Under the pieces are notes generated by a model, which did not search any database, was not told where the DNA came from, and saw only the letters and a program-made list of their open reading frames with translations. A stretch of DNA of 12,285 bases from Bacillota bacterium (lineage in GTDB: Bacteria > Bacillota > UBA4882 > JAAYXC01). The position numbers were made by a program, and so were the translations under genes. Location of the stretch: contig JAAYXC010000036.1 in the NCBI GenBank assembly GCA_012516115.1, positions 1-12,285 on the forward strand, written 5' to 3'. Of this stretch, positions 1 to 6,134 are shown in pieces; within the stretch, counting starts at the first letter, position 1; every line of letters starts with the position of its first letter.

Positions 1-16
1 CCCCCGTCCCTTTCAC
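1..16 (-). CDS. possible start of the next gene, cut by the window edge
   Basis: A GTG codon at 14-16 is preceded on the minus strand by a purine-rich stretch (GAGGGAGAGGC), which could serve as a ribosome binding site. Only five codons remain before the edge, so no product can be named. The position, about 60 nt after the permease stop codon, fits another gene of the same operon. The start could also lie outside the window. This is a weak call based only on spacing and the ribosome-binding-site-like sequence. Confidence 0.2.
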
Positions 17-77
17 GCCTCTCCCTCGTGGAAGAAGGAGACCGAAAACGGGATGGGGTGACACCGGCCGCCCGGGT

Positions 78-1259
78 TTACCGCACGAGAACGAGCAGTA
101 ACAAAACGGCCAGGCCGCCGAAGAAGAAGTTGCTCCCCCAGGCGGCCACCCAGGGCGCGACCAGACCCTGGGTACCCAGGGCGTAAAGAAGGGTCAAAAG
201 CAGGAAATACGCGAAATACATGAGCAACGCCGGTAAAAATACTGCCAGCCGACCCGCGCGGGCGTTCAGGCAGGCAAACGGGACGGCCAAGACGGTAAAG
301 ACGAAAAAGGTGAAGGGGATCGCCACCTTCAGATGATAATTCACCCAATAACTGCTGGCCGGGTTCACCCCTTGGGACGAATGGCTTTCGTTCTCCAAAG
401 CCTCGGCCATCTTCTTCAATTGGATACGGGTCATGGCCGTTTCGCTCAAAACCTCGGTAAAAAGGAAGTTCCAATCCTGCTTGGTATTGACCGTCATTTC
501 GGTGAAACCCACCTCGTAGGTCACATAGCCGTCCCGGCCGAGCTCGTGGAGGACGCCGTCCCGCAGGATCCAGATCTGCCCGTCGATACGGCCCGAAGCC
601 GCCGTCATGAACCGCGGATAGCCTTCGGGCGTCTCCTGGAACACCATGACGTCGCGCATCTCGCCCGTCCGCCGATCCAGGGATCCGATGTAAAAGCGGG
701 TATTATCGGGACCGGTCACGAATTTCCGCGTCACCACGAAATCATAAACCTTCTGGCGTGTTAACTTCATCCAGGCCTCGGTATAACGTCGCTCGCTGGC
801 CGGGACCACGTACTCGTTCCAGAGGAAAAGGCCGTAGGCCAGAAGGAGGGTGAAGACGAAAAGGGGCCAGACGATCCGGAGGAGGCTCCAACCGCTCAGG
901 CGGATGACGGCGAGCTCCCGATCGTGGGCCATGCGGCCGAGGCTCAGGATGACGGCAAAGAGTCCGGCGCCGGGCATGACGTCGAGCAGGAGCAGGGGCC
1001 AGCGGTTCGCCAAAAGCCAGGCGATCATCCGCGCCGGTACACGGTAGTCGATGAGCAGATCGGCCTCCCGGTAGAGGGCGAACCCCAACATAAAGATGGA
1101 GATGCCGCCGACGCACAGGGCGAACTGGGCGGCAAAGTCCAAGAGAAGATGGCGATGGACGAGTTTCAAACTCTTCCACCATCCGGCTTTTGCCGGATAC
1201 TTCGCGGTCCCCCCCGGCCGATCCTGCCGACCGGCCCCTTTGCGATGCCGGAAAATCAC
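78..1259 (-). CDS. LptF/LptG-family lipopolysaccharide export permease (YjgP/YjgQ)
   Basis: This is an inner-membrane permease subunit that works with the ATPase LptB to extract lipopolysaccharide from the inner membrane and pass it to the periplasmic Lpt bridge. The sequence shows about six membrane segments (near residues 45-62, 88-108, 126-147, 312-331, 336-360 and 368-392). A long polar, beta-rich segment between the third and fourth (about 150-280) fits the periplasmic jellyroll of LptF and LptG. The stretch MPGAGLFAVILSLGRMAHDR followed by ELAVIRLSGWS is the conserved family segment after the second membrane span. Only one permease is visible; F and G cannot be told apart with confidence. 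The start is doubtful. The GTG at 1259 sits only one base after AGGAGG, and the family usually begins near MKL..R, which fits a TTG at 1169 (337-residue core plus LKLVHRHLL). The gene follows lpxD after 5 nt, so translation is probably coupled. Confidence 0.9.
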   Translation of the reverse strand: MIFRHRKGAGRQDRPGGTAKYPAKAGWWKSLKLVHRHLLLDFAAQFALCVGGISIFMLGFALYREADLLIDYRVPARMIAWLLANRWPLLLLDVMPGAGLFAVILSLGRMAHDRELAVIRLSGWSLLRIVWPLFVFTLLLAYGLFLWNEYVVPASERRYTEAWMKLTRQKVYDFVVTRKFVTGPDNTRFYIGSLDRRTGEMRDVMVFQETPEGYPRFMTAASGRIDGQIWILRDGVLHELGRDGYVTYEVGFTEMTVNTKQDWNFLFTEVLSETAMTRIQLKKMAEALENESHSSQGVNPASSYWVNYHLKVAIPFTFFVFTVLAVPFACLNARAGRLAVFLPALLMYFAYFLLLTLLYALGTQGLVAPWVAAWGSNFFFGGLAVLLLLVLVR

Positions 1260-1264
1260 CCCTC

Positions 1265-2293
1265 CTAAGAGAGGACCTTTCCTTCCAGTTCCGCCACGCG
1301 TTTTTGGAGTTCCCGCACGGTCTTTAGAAGTTCCGGGACCTTCCCGATGGCGGCCGCCACCCGCATATCCTCCGCGTGGGGCCTGGCCGGGGTCCCGGAG
1401 ACGTAGGAATGTGGCGGAAGGTTGTTAATCACCAGCGAACGGGCGGCGATGACCGAATCGTGGCCGATGGTAATGTGGCCCACCAGCCCGGCCTGACCGG
1501 CCACGCTCACCCGGTCGCCCAATCTGGTGCTCCCGGCGATGCCGGACATGGCCACGATGGCGCAGTCCTCTCCCACCACGACGTTGTGGCCGATCTGGAT
1601 GAGGTTGTCCATCTTCGTCCCGCGCTTAATGAGGGTAACGCCGGTGGTGGCCCGGTCGATGGTGACGTTGGCCCCGAGCTCCACGTCGTCCTCGATGACC
1701 ACCCGGCCCACCTGGGGGACCTTCACGTATTTACCGTCCACCGGGACGAAACCGAATCCGTCGCTCCCTAAAACCGCGCCGCCGTGGATGATGACCCGCC
1801 GGCCGATGACCGTCTTTTCCCGGATCACCACGTTGGCGTAGATGATGGAATCATCCCCGATCTCCACATCCTCGGCGATGACCACCCCCGGATAAATGAC
1901 CACCCGGGCGCCGATCTTACTCCGATCCCCGATGACCGCCAGTGGGCCGATGTGCACATCCGGCCCCAGGGTCACCCCTTCACCCAGGCCGGCGGTGGGA
2001 TGGATGCCCGGGGTAAAACGCTGGGGAGGGTTAAAGAGTTCCAGGAGGCGGGCAAAGGCCAGGCGCGGATTGGTCACCCGGAGCATGGGGGTGCGTCGCG
2101 ACGGAAGTCCGGGAGGAACGATCACGGCCGCCGCCGGTCCGGCCGCGGCCGCCGCCGCCACCTTGGCCGTGGCCACCATGGTAATGCCGCCGGGGCGTAC
2201 GTCCTCGATCCCTCCTATGCCCGTGATGACCACTTCTTTGTCGCCGATTACTTCTCCTCCGACCAGCTTGGCCAGATCTTCCAATTTATACAT
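1265..2293 (-). CDS. lpxD: UDP-3-O-acylglucosamine N-acyltransferase LpxD
   Basis: LpxD transfers a 3-hydroxyacyl chain from acyl-ACP to the 2-amino group of UDP-3-O-acyl-glucosamine, the third step of lipid A synthesis in the cytoplasm. The 342-residue product has the usual length. Residues 1-95 form the uridine-binding N-terminal domain. Residues about 96-300 are hexapeptide repeats of a left-handed beta helix. The segment GSDGFGF (176-182) matches the family, IQIGH places the likely catalytic histidine at 236, and GLVGH has another conserved histidine at 273. A C-terminal coiled helix (310-342) is typical of the trimer. An upstream ATG at 2368 would add 25 residues overlapping the previous gene. 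The ATG at 2293 is preferred because AAAGGGGGAGG precedes it and the protein then begins MYKLEDLAKLVGG, as family members do. It lies 28 nt after the third ompH-like gene. An alanine-rich patch at 43-56 is unusual but still in the N-terminal domain. Confidence 0.97.
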   Translation of the reverse strand: MYKLEDLAKLVGGEVIGDKEVVITGIGGIEDVRPGGITMVATAKVAAAAAAGPAAAVIVPPGLPSRRTPMLRVTNPRLAFARLLELFNPPQRFTPGIHPTAGLGEGVTLGPDVHIGPLAVIGDRSKIGARVVIYPGVVIAEDVEIGDDSIIYANVVIREKTVIGRRVIIHGGAVLGSDGFGFVPVDGKYVKVPQVGRVVIEDDVELGANVTIDRATTGVTLIKRGTKMDNLIQIGHNVVVGEDCAIVAMSGIAGSTRLGDRVSVAGQAGLVGHITIGHDSVIAARSLVINNLPPHSYVSGTPARPHAEDMRVAAAIGKVPELLKTVRELQKRVAELEGKVLS

Positions 2294-2321
2294 CTCCGCC
2301 TCCCCCTTTCGCTCTTGCGGT

Positions 2322-2741
2322 CTACTTGAGCCGCCGGATGGCCTCTTCGGTGAGATCGATGCCCGCATACCGAACGGCCGCTCCCCGGACGTAAACCACC
2401 TCTAGGCCACGCCGGCGCGCCAGCTCGGCCAGGACCTTGTCCAGGGCGGTCAAGACTTCGTTACGGTATTTCTGCTGGAGCTCCGTCAGCTCCTGCCGAT
2501 ATTCCTCGGCCTTAGCCAGACGCTCCTTGGTATCGGTGATCTTGGCCATGGCCGCTTCGCGGGCCTTGGCCTCTGCGTCGAGTTTCTTCTGGTATTCCTG
2601 AGCCAGGGCGCTCTCTTTGAAGACCCGATCGAGGTCCACCACCGCGGCCCGCATCCCGCGGAAAGGACCCCAAAGGCCAAACGCCAACCCTAAAACCAGG
2701 CCCAAAACTCCCACCGCCGTTAACTGCCACCATTTCGCCAC
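2322..2741 (-). CDS. OmpH/Skp-like periplasmic chaperone, third and shortest copy
   Basis: This is probably a periplasmic holdase that keeps unfolded outer-membrane proteins soluble on the way to BamA. The 139-residue product starts with a membrane or signal segment (about 6-27), then RAAVVDLDRVFKES, the short first strand and helix of OmpH. A charged coiled coil follows (about 45-105). The protein ends with the family's closing motif VVYVRGAAVRYAGIDLTEEA, which pairs with the N-terminal strand. It lacks the inserted AGKS...EKK segment of the two longer copies, so it diverged separately and is not a recent duplicate. A longer reading from ATG 2774 is possible, but that codon has no convincing ribosome binding site, whereas GTG 2741 follows GAGGG at about 7 nt. 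Retention of the hydrophobic segment as an anchor is possible because no clean cleavage site is seen. The gene sits between a small coiled-coil ORF and lpxD. Confidence 0.85.
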   Translation of the reverse strand: MAKWWQLTAVGVLGLVLGLAFGLWGPFRGMRAAVVDLDRVFKESALAQEYQKKLDAEAKAREAAMAKITDTKERLAKAEEYRQELTELQQKYRNEVLTALDKVLAELARRRGLEVVYVRGAAVRYAGIDLTEEAIRRLK

Positions 2742-2828
2742 CGTGTTTCCCTCTTTTCCCTTAGGTATTATCATCCGGGGCGCGGAATTCCCACCCGTTC
2801 CGTAAAACGGGCTCGCAGAAGCGCCACA

Positions 2829-3116
2829 TCATGCGCTCCAGACGGCCAGAAGGGCCGCTTCGCGTTCCCGGTCCGCCTGTTGCCAGACGCGGTACTCTTC
2901 TTCCAGCGGATCAAGCTCCTCCCCCCAAGGGGCCGCTCCTTCTCCCGGCGCGGACGGTTTTTTTTCGCCCTCCTGGCGCCGGGCCGCCAGAATCCGCTGG
3001 CGTTCCTCCGCCAGTTCACGCTCGCGGCGGGCGATCTCCCCTTCCACCTCCGCCGTCAGACGGGCAATTTCCTCCGCCAGGGCCGCTTGCCGTTTTTGGT
3101 CCGTGGTCAAAACCAT
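2829..3116 (-). CDS. small hypothetical coiled-coil protein
   Basis: This 95-residue ORF has coding-like codon use from ATG 3116 to the TGA at 2829. I do not recognise the family. It has no signal peptide or membrane segment. Residues about 5-50 form a heptad-like charged helix (TAEVEGEIARRERELAEERQ), then a Pro/Gly-rich linker, then an acidic and aromatic helix (DPLEEEYRVWQQADREREAA). The same frame is open upstream to 3266, but the extra part reads through sequence that looks coding in another frame. The start is uncertain: GGAAA lies directly against the ATG, and an in-frame TTG at 3110 is also possible. Its RER..AEER.RIL pattern recurs at the end of the disordered region just upstream, so the two may be related. 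Its place between ompH genes hints at an envelope role, but nothing in the sequence proves one. Confidence 0.45.
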   Translation of the reverse strand: MVLTTDQKRQAALAEEIARLTAEVEGEIARRERELAEERQRILAARRQEGEKKPSAPGEGAAPWGEELDPLEEEYRVWQQADREREAALLAVWSA

Positions 3117-3163
3117 TTTCCATCTGAAGGGCAACTCAGGCGCAGAAGGAGTTCCCGACGGAG

Positions 3164-3618
3164 TTATTCGGCATAAGCGCTCAGGATCCGCCTTTCTTCG
3201 GCCATCATGGCCCTTTCCCGGCAGGCGAGCTCTTCCGCCATGGCTTTCCGGTCTGCCGGTGACCATCGTTTCTTTCCCCTGGGTGACCAGGAAACGAAGC
3301 GCTGCTTCGCGGTGGACCGCCTCCCGTCGCCCGGACCGAAGTATGGATCGCCGCCAGCGATTCGCCGAGATCCAGGGAAAGCCCCATCGGCTGGGGCCCC
3401 CGGGGTTCCTCGGACGGCCGTGGCGCGATGAAACAACCGCGGAAGGAGGACTCCAGTTCCTCCAGGGTCAAGATCTTACCCTCTACGGAAAGCTCGACGA
3501 ACCTCGCCGGGAGACCCATGGCTCGGGTACTTCAGGCCAGGCTACGTCGGCCGAAAAACAAGCGCCGCCCAAGGACGAGCAAGAGAAGAAAGAAAGTCAC
3601 CCGGCGGAAGACCGCCAC
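3164..3618 (-). pseudogene. disordered coding-like region, possibly one frameshifted small secreted protein
   Basis: No single frame spans this 455-bp stretch, yet coding-like pieces appear in succession in different frames. Directly after the second ompH stop, GTG 3618 opens a signal-like segment (AVFRRVTFFLLLLVLG) that ends at a TGA at 3532. A neighbouring frame gives the more mature-looking GACFSADVAWPEVPEPW. From ATG 3519 to about 3325 a coding-like piece begins MGLPARFVELSVEGKILTLE. Around 3261-3326 the next frame looks best (REAVHREAALRFLVTQGKET). From about 3250 to the TAA at 3164 the third frame reads RKAMAEELACRERAMMAEER. Joined, these would make a signal peptide plus roughly 130 residues ending in a charged helix. 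It may be a decayed gene, a gene corrupted by sequence errors, or two or three tiny genes. The longest intact piece is 3205-3519 (104 residues), whose second half looks non-coding. Confidence 0.35.
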
Positions 3619-3624
3619 CGCTCG

Positions 3625-4203
3625 TCACTTCTTCCCTTTCCCGGTCGCCTTGTCGATCACCGCTTCGGTAAGATCGACGCCTCCATAATACACGGCGCTC
3701 TTGACCAGAACCAGGTTCAAACCCTTCTCCGCCGCCACCGCCTCGATGGTCTGGCGAAGCTTCCCTTCGGCTTTGAGCAATTCCTGGTCCAGCTTGGACT
3801 GGAGTTCCCGGTTCTTCTGCTGGACGAGCTGCTGGATTTCGCCGGCTTTCTCCTGGGCCATTTTCTCGTATTTCAACTTGATCTCTTTCTTTTCGTCTTC
3901 GCTCTTCCCCGCGGACTCTTCTTCCTCTTTTTTCTCCAATTCCTGGAGATAGGTGGACATGGACTGCCGCTGGTAATTGGCGAAGGTATTGAGTTCCTTC
4001 TCGTAGGCCGCCTTAATCTCCTGGAGGCGGACGAAATCCGGGAAACGCGCGTGGATCTGATCGAGATCGATGTACCCGATCGATTCCGGGGTCAAGGTTT
4101 CCGGAACTTTCCCCGCGCTGCGGACGACAAAGGTAAGACCGGCGAACAGGATGAAAAGAACTAAAACGCCCAGGGGTCGAAGGTTCTTCGGGAAGGACAC
4201 CAT
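3625..4203 (-). CDS. OmpH/Skp-family periplasmic chaperone, second copy
   Basis: This predicted Skp-like chaperone would bind unfolded outer-membrane proteins in the periplasm. The 192-residue product has a hydrophobic signal or anchor segment (about 9-27), then IGYIDLDQIHARFPDFVRLQ (42-61), matching the first strand and helix of OmpH. A long, very charged coiled coil follows (about 65-160). It ends with LVLVKSAVYYGGVDLTEAVI (164-183), the closing strand motif of the family. It shares with the copy upstream the AGKS..EKK segment (98-106 here) in mid coil and the pattern RFP..VRL...K..YEKE, so the two look like a tandem duplication. The ATG at 4203 follows AAAGGGG at about 6 nt and lies 12 nt after the preceding stop. 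The protein ends in a lysine-rich tail. No cleavage site is obvious, so membrane anchoring is possible. Confidence 0.92.
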   Translation of the reverse strand: MVSFPKNLRPLGVLVLFILFAGLTFVVRSAGKVPETLTPESIGYIDLDQIHARFPDFVRLQEIKAAYEKELNTFANYQRQSMSTYLQELEKKEEEESAGKSEDEKKEIKLKYEKMAQEKAGEIQQLVQQKNRELQSKLDQELLKAEGKLRQTIEAVAAEKGLNLVLVKSAVYYGGVDLTEAVIDKATGKGKK

Positions 4204-4215
4204 AAAACGCCCCTT

Positions 4216-4767
4216 TCATTTTTTACTTTGGCCTTTGGCGATGACAGCCTCGGTTATCTCCACGCCGCCGAAGTAGACGGCGGTTTTGTTGAGCACGATG
4301 GCGATCCCCTTCTCCCGGCATACGGCGGCGATGGCCTCCTTGCCCTTGGCATCGGCCTTTGCGGTTTCTGCGTCCAGTTTTTTCTGAAGTTCCTCGTGTT
4401 TGGTCTGGATCTGGCGGACCATCTCGTTCTGTTTGGCCTGAACCTTCTTGGCATATTCGGCCTCGATGGCCTTTTTCTCTTCCGCGCTCTTCCCGGCGAG
4501 TTTCGCCTCTTTTTCTTCATTGAGTTCCGTGAGATAACTCTGGAATTGACCGGATAAATGGTTACGGTAGGTCTGCATCTCTTTTTCGTATGTCGTCTTG
4601 AGATCCAGGAGACGAACGTAGGCTGGAAAACGCTCCTGGATCTTGGCCGGATCGACGAGTCCGAGGGCCTCCACCCTCAGGCTGGCGGCTCCCCAGGAAG
4701 CCATCACGGCGGCGGCCAGGAGGCACCCGCCGAGCAAGACGGCCAAGAAGAAGTTTTTTCCCTTCAT
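4216..4767 (-). CDS. OmpH/Skp-family periplasmic chaperone, first copy
   Basis: This 183-residue predicted periplasmic chaperone should serve the BamA pathway. It has a signal peptide at about 1-29 (basic MKGK start, hydrophobic core, AA-S before the mature part). It then has LGLVDPAKIQERFPAYVRLL (35-54), a charged coiled coil (about 58-155) and the family closing motif IVLNKTAVYFGGVEITEAVI (157-176). LGGC at 12-15 looks like a lipobox, but the hydrophobic stretch continues past the cysteine, so lipidation is unlikely. A second cysteine lies at 150, which is unusual in a Skp-type helix. The ATG at 4767 is well supported by GGAGGA at 8 nt. The gene follows the unrecognised repeat protein after 65 nt that include a hairpin, and is 12 nt from the next ompH copy. 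Coil length and motifs are closest to that neighbour. Confidence 0.93.
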   Translation of the reverse strand: MKGKNFFLAVLLGGCLLAAAVMASWGAASLRVEALGLVDPAKIQERFPAYVRLLDLKTTYEKEMQTYRNHLSGQFQSYLTELNEEKEAKLAGKSAEEKKAIEAEYAKKVQAKQNEMVRQIQTKHEELQKKLDAETAKADAKGKEAIAAVCREKGIAIVLNKTAVYFGGVEITEAVIAKGQSKK

Positions 4768-4798
4768 CTTATCGTTCCTCCGTTTTCTCCCTTATACC

Positions 4799-4823
4799 GC
4801 AAGAAAGGCGGCCTTTTTCTTGC
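4799..4823. other. intergenic inverted repeat (hairpin)
   Basis: GCAAGAAAGG on the plus strand is mirrored by CCTTTTTCTTGC, giving about 8 perfect pairs plus GG/CC around a short loop, with a two-base bulge. It lies in the 65-nt gap between the repeat protein gene and the first ompH gene. There is no U-rich tail on the minus strand, so it is not a standard intrinsic terminator. It could act as an mRNA processing or stability element that uncouples chaperone levels from the upstream genes. This role is inference. Confidence 0.45.
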
Positions 4824-4832
4824 CCTCCGGCC

Positions 4833-6113
4833 TTAAAGGGAAAAGGCAAAGACGAGCCGGAATTCCCGCTCGGAGTTCACCACGAATCGGATGGTAAATC
4901 CCTCGTCGGTCACCATGGCGATCCAGGCCGCCAATGGCCCACCGGCTATTTCTTTTTCCAAACCAAAAGAAAGGCCATTGTTTATATAGCGTAACCACCC
5001 GAAACGCCCGGCGCCGAAGACCTGGGTGAACCCCAAGGTCGTCTCCCGGTCGATGGAATAAGCCAGTGACCCGGCAAAACCCGGCCCCCCACCACCGGTG
5101 GCCAAGCGGAACTCCCCGCTGATCTCCCATCCCGGCCAGGGGCGGACTCCGCTCTGGAGATGGACGGCCAGAAAAGTCTCCGTTCCTAAGACGAACTCCC
5201 CCAAAGCCGCCAGGGAATAATGGACGGCCGTCACTTCCACGCGGACCAGCGTGTTGGTTCCGGGATAGAGCCTTACCTGCCAGGTTAAATCGAAATGCCG
5301 GCTGATCTCCTCGGCTGCCAACAATTCCCCGCATCGACGCTCCAGAACCGTCTGGTAACGCCGGGCATAGGCCAGAGGCATGGTCTCCGTCCACGCGCAA
5401 TCTGTCCGGACCTTCTCAAACCAGCGATAGACAAGAACCCGGGGAAGGTTTTGGGGGACGAGCTCCACCGTGACCTTCTCCCCCCGGGGAGCGAGGGGAG
5501 TACCGGCCATCTCCACCCGAAGGATGGTCGTCTCCGGGACCAAACGGACTTCCAGTTGAAAGCCGGGAAAAGAAGCGACAAAGGCCTCTTCCAGGGCGGT
5601 CACCAGGATCGGCTCGGCCCACGGAAAAGCGGCCAAAGGCACATCCATAAAAAGCGCGGTCCAAGAAGGTTCCCGGGCAACCAGTTCATCCCGGAAAAAG
5701 GCGGCCGCGGGTTCCGCCAGCCCCGCCGGATCCACGAAAAAGCGGACCTTCTCCACCCGGGGACCTTCGGGGGAGAGCCATACCGTCACGTGTGCCTCAC
5801 GTGCGGGCAGCACCTCCACCTTTTCCACCCGGTACCCCGCCAGGATGTGGCTGAAGACCTCGGCAATCACCCGTTCGTCTTCCACCTGCTCCTTTTCGAG
5901 CCGGGCAAGACTTAACCCGAGCAGAAGCCTTTCGGCCACCTTGGCCACGCTGGCCTCCAGCCGCGCGCGAAGCGGCGCGGGGAAAGCGAATGCCGAAACC
6001 ACCTGGGCCTTTACCCCTTCCACCGTCGGTTCGGCGGTGGCCATGGCGGGCCGTCCGGCCAGAGAAAAGGCCAGAAGGAATAAGAAGCAAATCCTCCCCG
6101 CGCCGCCGTGCAC
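4833..6113 (-). CDS. unrecognised secreted protein: POTRA-like repeats plus beta-rich, possibly barrel-forming C-terminus
   Basis: I do not recognise this 426-residue protein. Residues 1-27 are a signal peptide (hydrophobic ICFLFLLAFSLAG, then AMA-TAEP). Residues about 30-300 contain a repeated unit: VEVLP at 99-103, VRLVP at 189-193 and VRLYP at 280-284, each followed by a second strand (HVTVWL, ILRVEM, LVRVEV) and preceded by an amphipathic helix. EKV recurs at 121 and 212. The spacing of 90-91 residues and the order strand, helices, two strands resemble POTRA domains. Residues 301-426 alternate polar and hydrophobic residues in about seven or eight short strands separated by Gly/Asn turns and end in FRLVFAFSL, as would suit a small outer-membrane barrel, although the final residue is leucine and not phenylalanine. 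The GTG start follows GGGGAG at about 10 nt and lies 21 nt after the bamA stop in the same frame. Position between bamA and ompH supports a role in outer-membrane assembly. The barrel and POTRA readings are inference. Confidence 0.85.
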   Translation of the reverse strand: MHGGAGRICFLFLLAFSLAGRPAMATAEPTVEGVKAQVVSAFAFPAPLRARLEASVAKVAERLLLGLSLARLEKEQVEDERVIAEVFSHILAGYRVEKVEVLPAREAHVTVWLSPEGPRVEKVRFFVDPAGLAEPAAAFFRDELVAREPSWTALFMDVPLAAFPWAEPILVTALEEAFVASFPGFQLEVRLVPETTILRVEMAGTPLAPRGEKVTVELVPQNLPRVLVYRWFEKVRTDCAWTETMPLAYARRYQTVLERRCGELLAAEEISRHFDLTWQVRLYPGTNTLVRVEVTAVHYSLAALGEFVLGTETFLAVHLQSGVRPWPGWEISGEFRLATGGGGPGFAGSLAYSIDRETTLGFTQVFGAGRFGWLRYINNGLSFGLEKEIAGGPLAAWIAMVTDEGFTIRFVVNSEREFRLVFAFSL

Positions 6114-6134
6114 TCTTTGCTCACTCCCCGCTGG

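Noticed and set aside
742..1182. A 146-codon minus-strand open frame overlapping the permease gene
   Set aside because: It is an Arg/Pro-rich out-of-frame reading of the permease, without any membrane segment or motif.
3532..3534. In-frame TGA between the signal-like segment and the ATG 3519 piece as a selenocysteine codon
   Set aside because: No selenocysteine insertion stem is evident after it, the surrounding residues match no selenoprotein, and other frame changes nearby point to decay or sequence error.
3103..4164. A 353-codon plus-strand open frame
   Set aside because: It runs antisense to the clearly identified second OmpH gene and the disordered region; its leucine/phenylalanine-rich part is the complement of the charged coiled coil, and it has no recognisable domain.
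4222..4767. Lipoprotein reading of the first OmpH copy from its LGGC motif
   Set aside because: The hydrophobic stretch continues for several residues beyond the cysteine, so it looks like the middle of a signal peptide core and not a lipobox.
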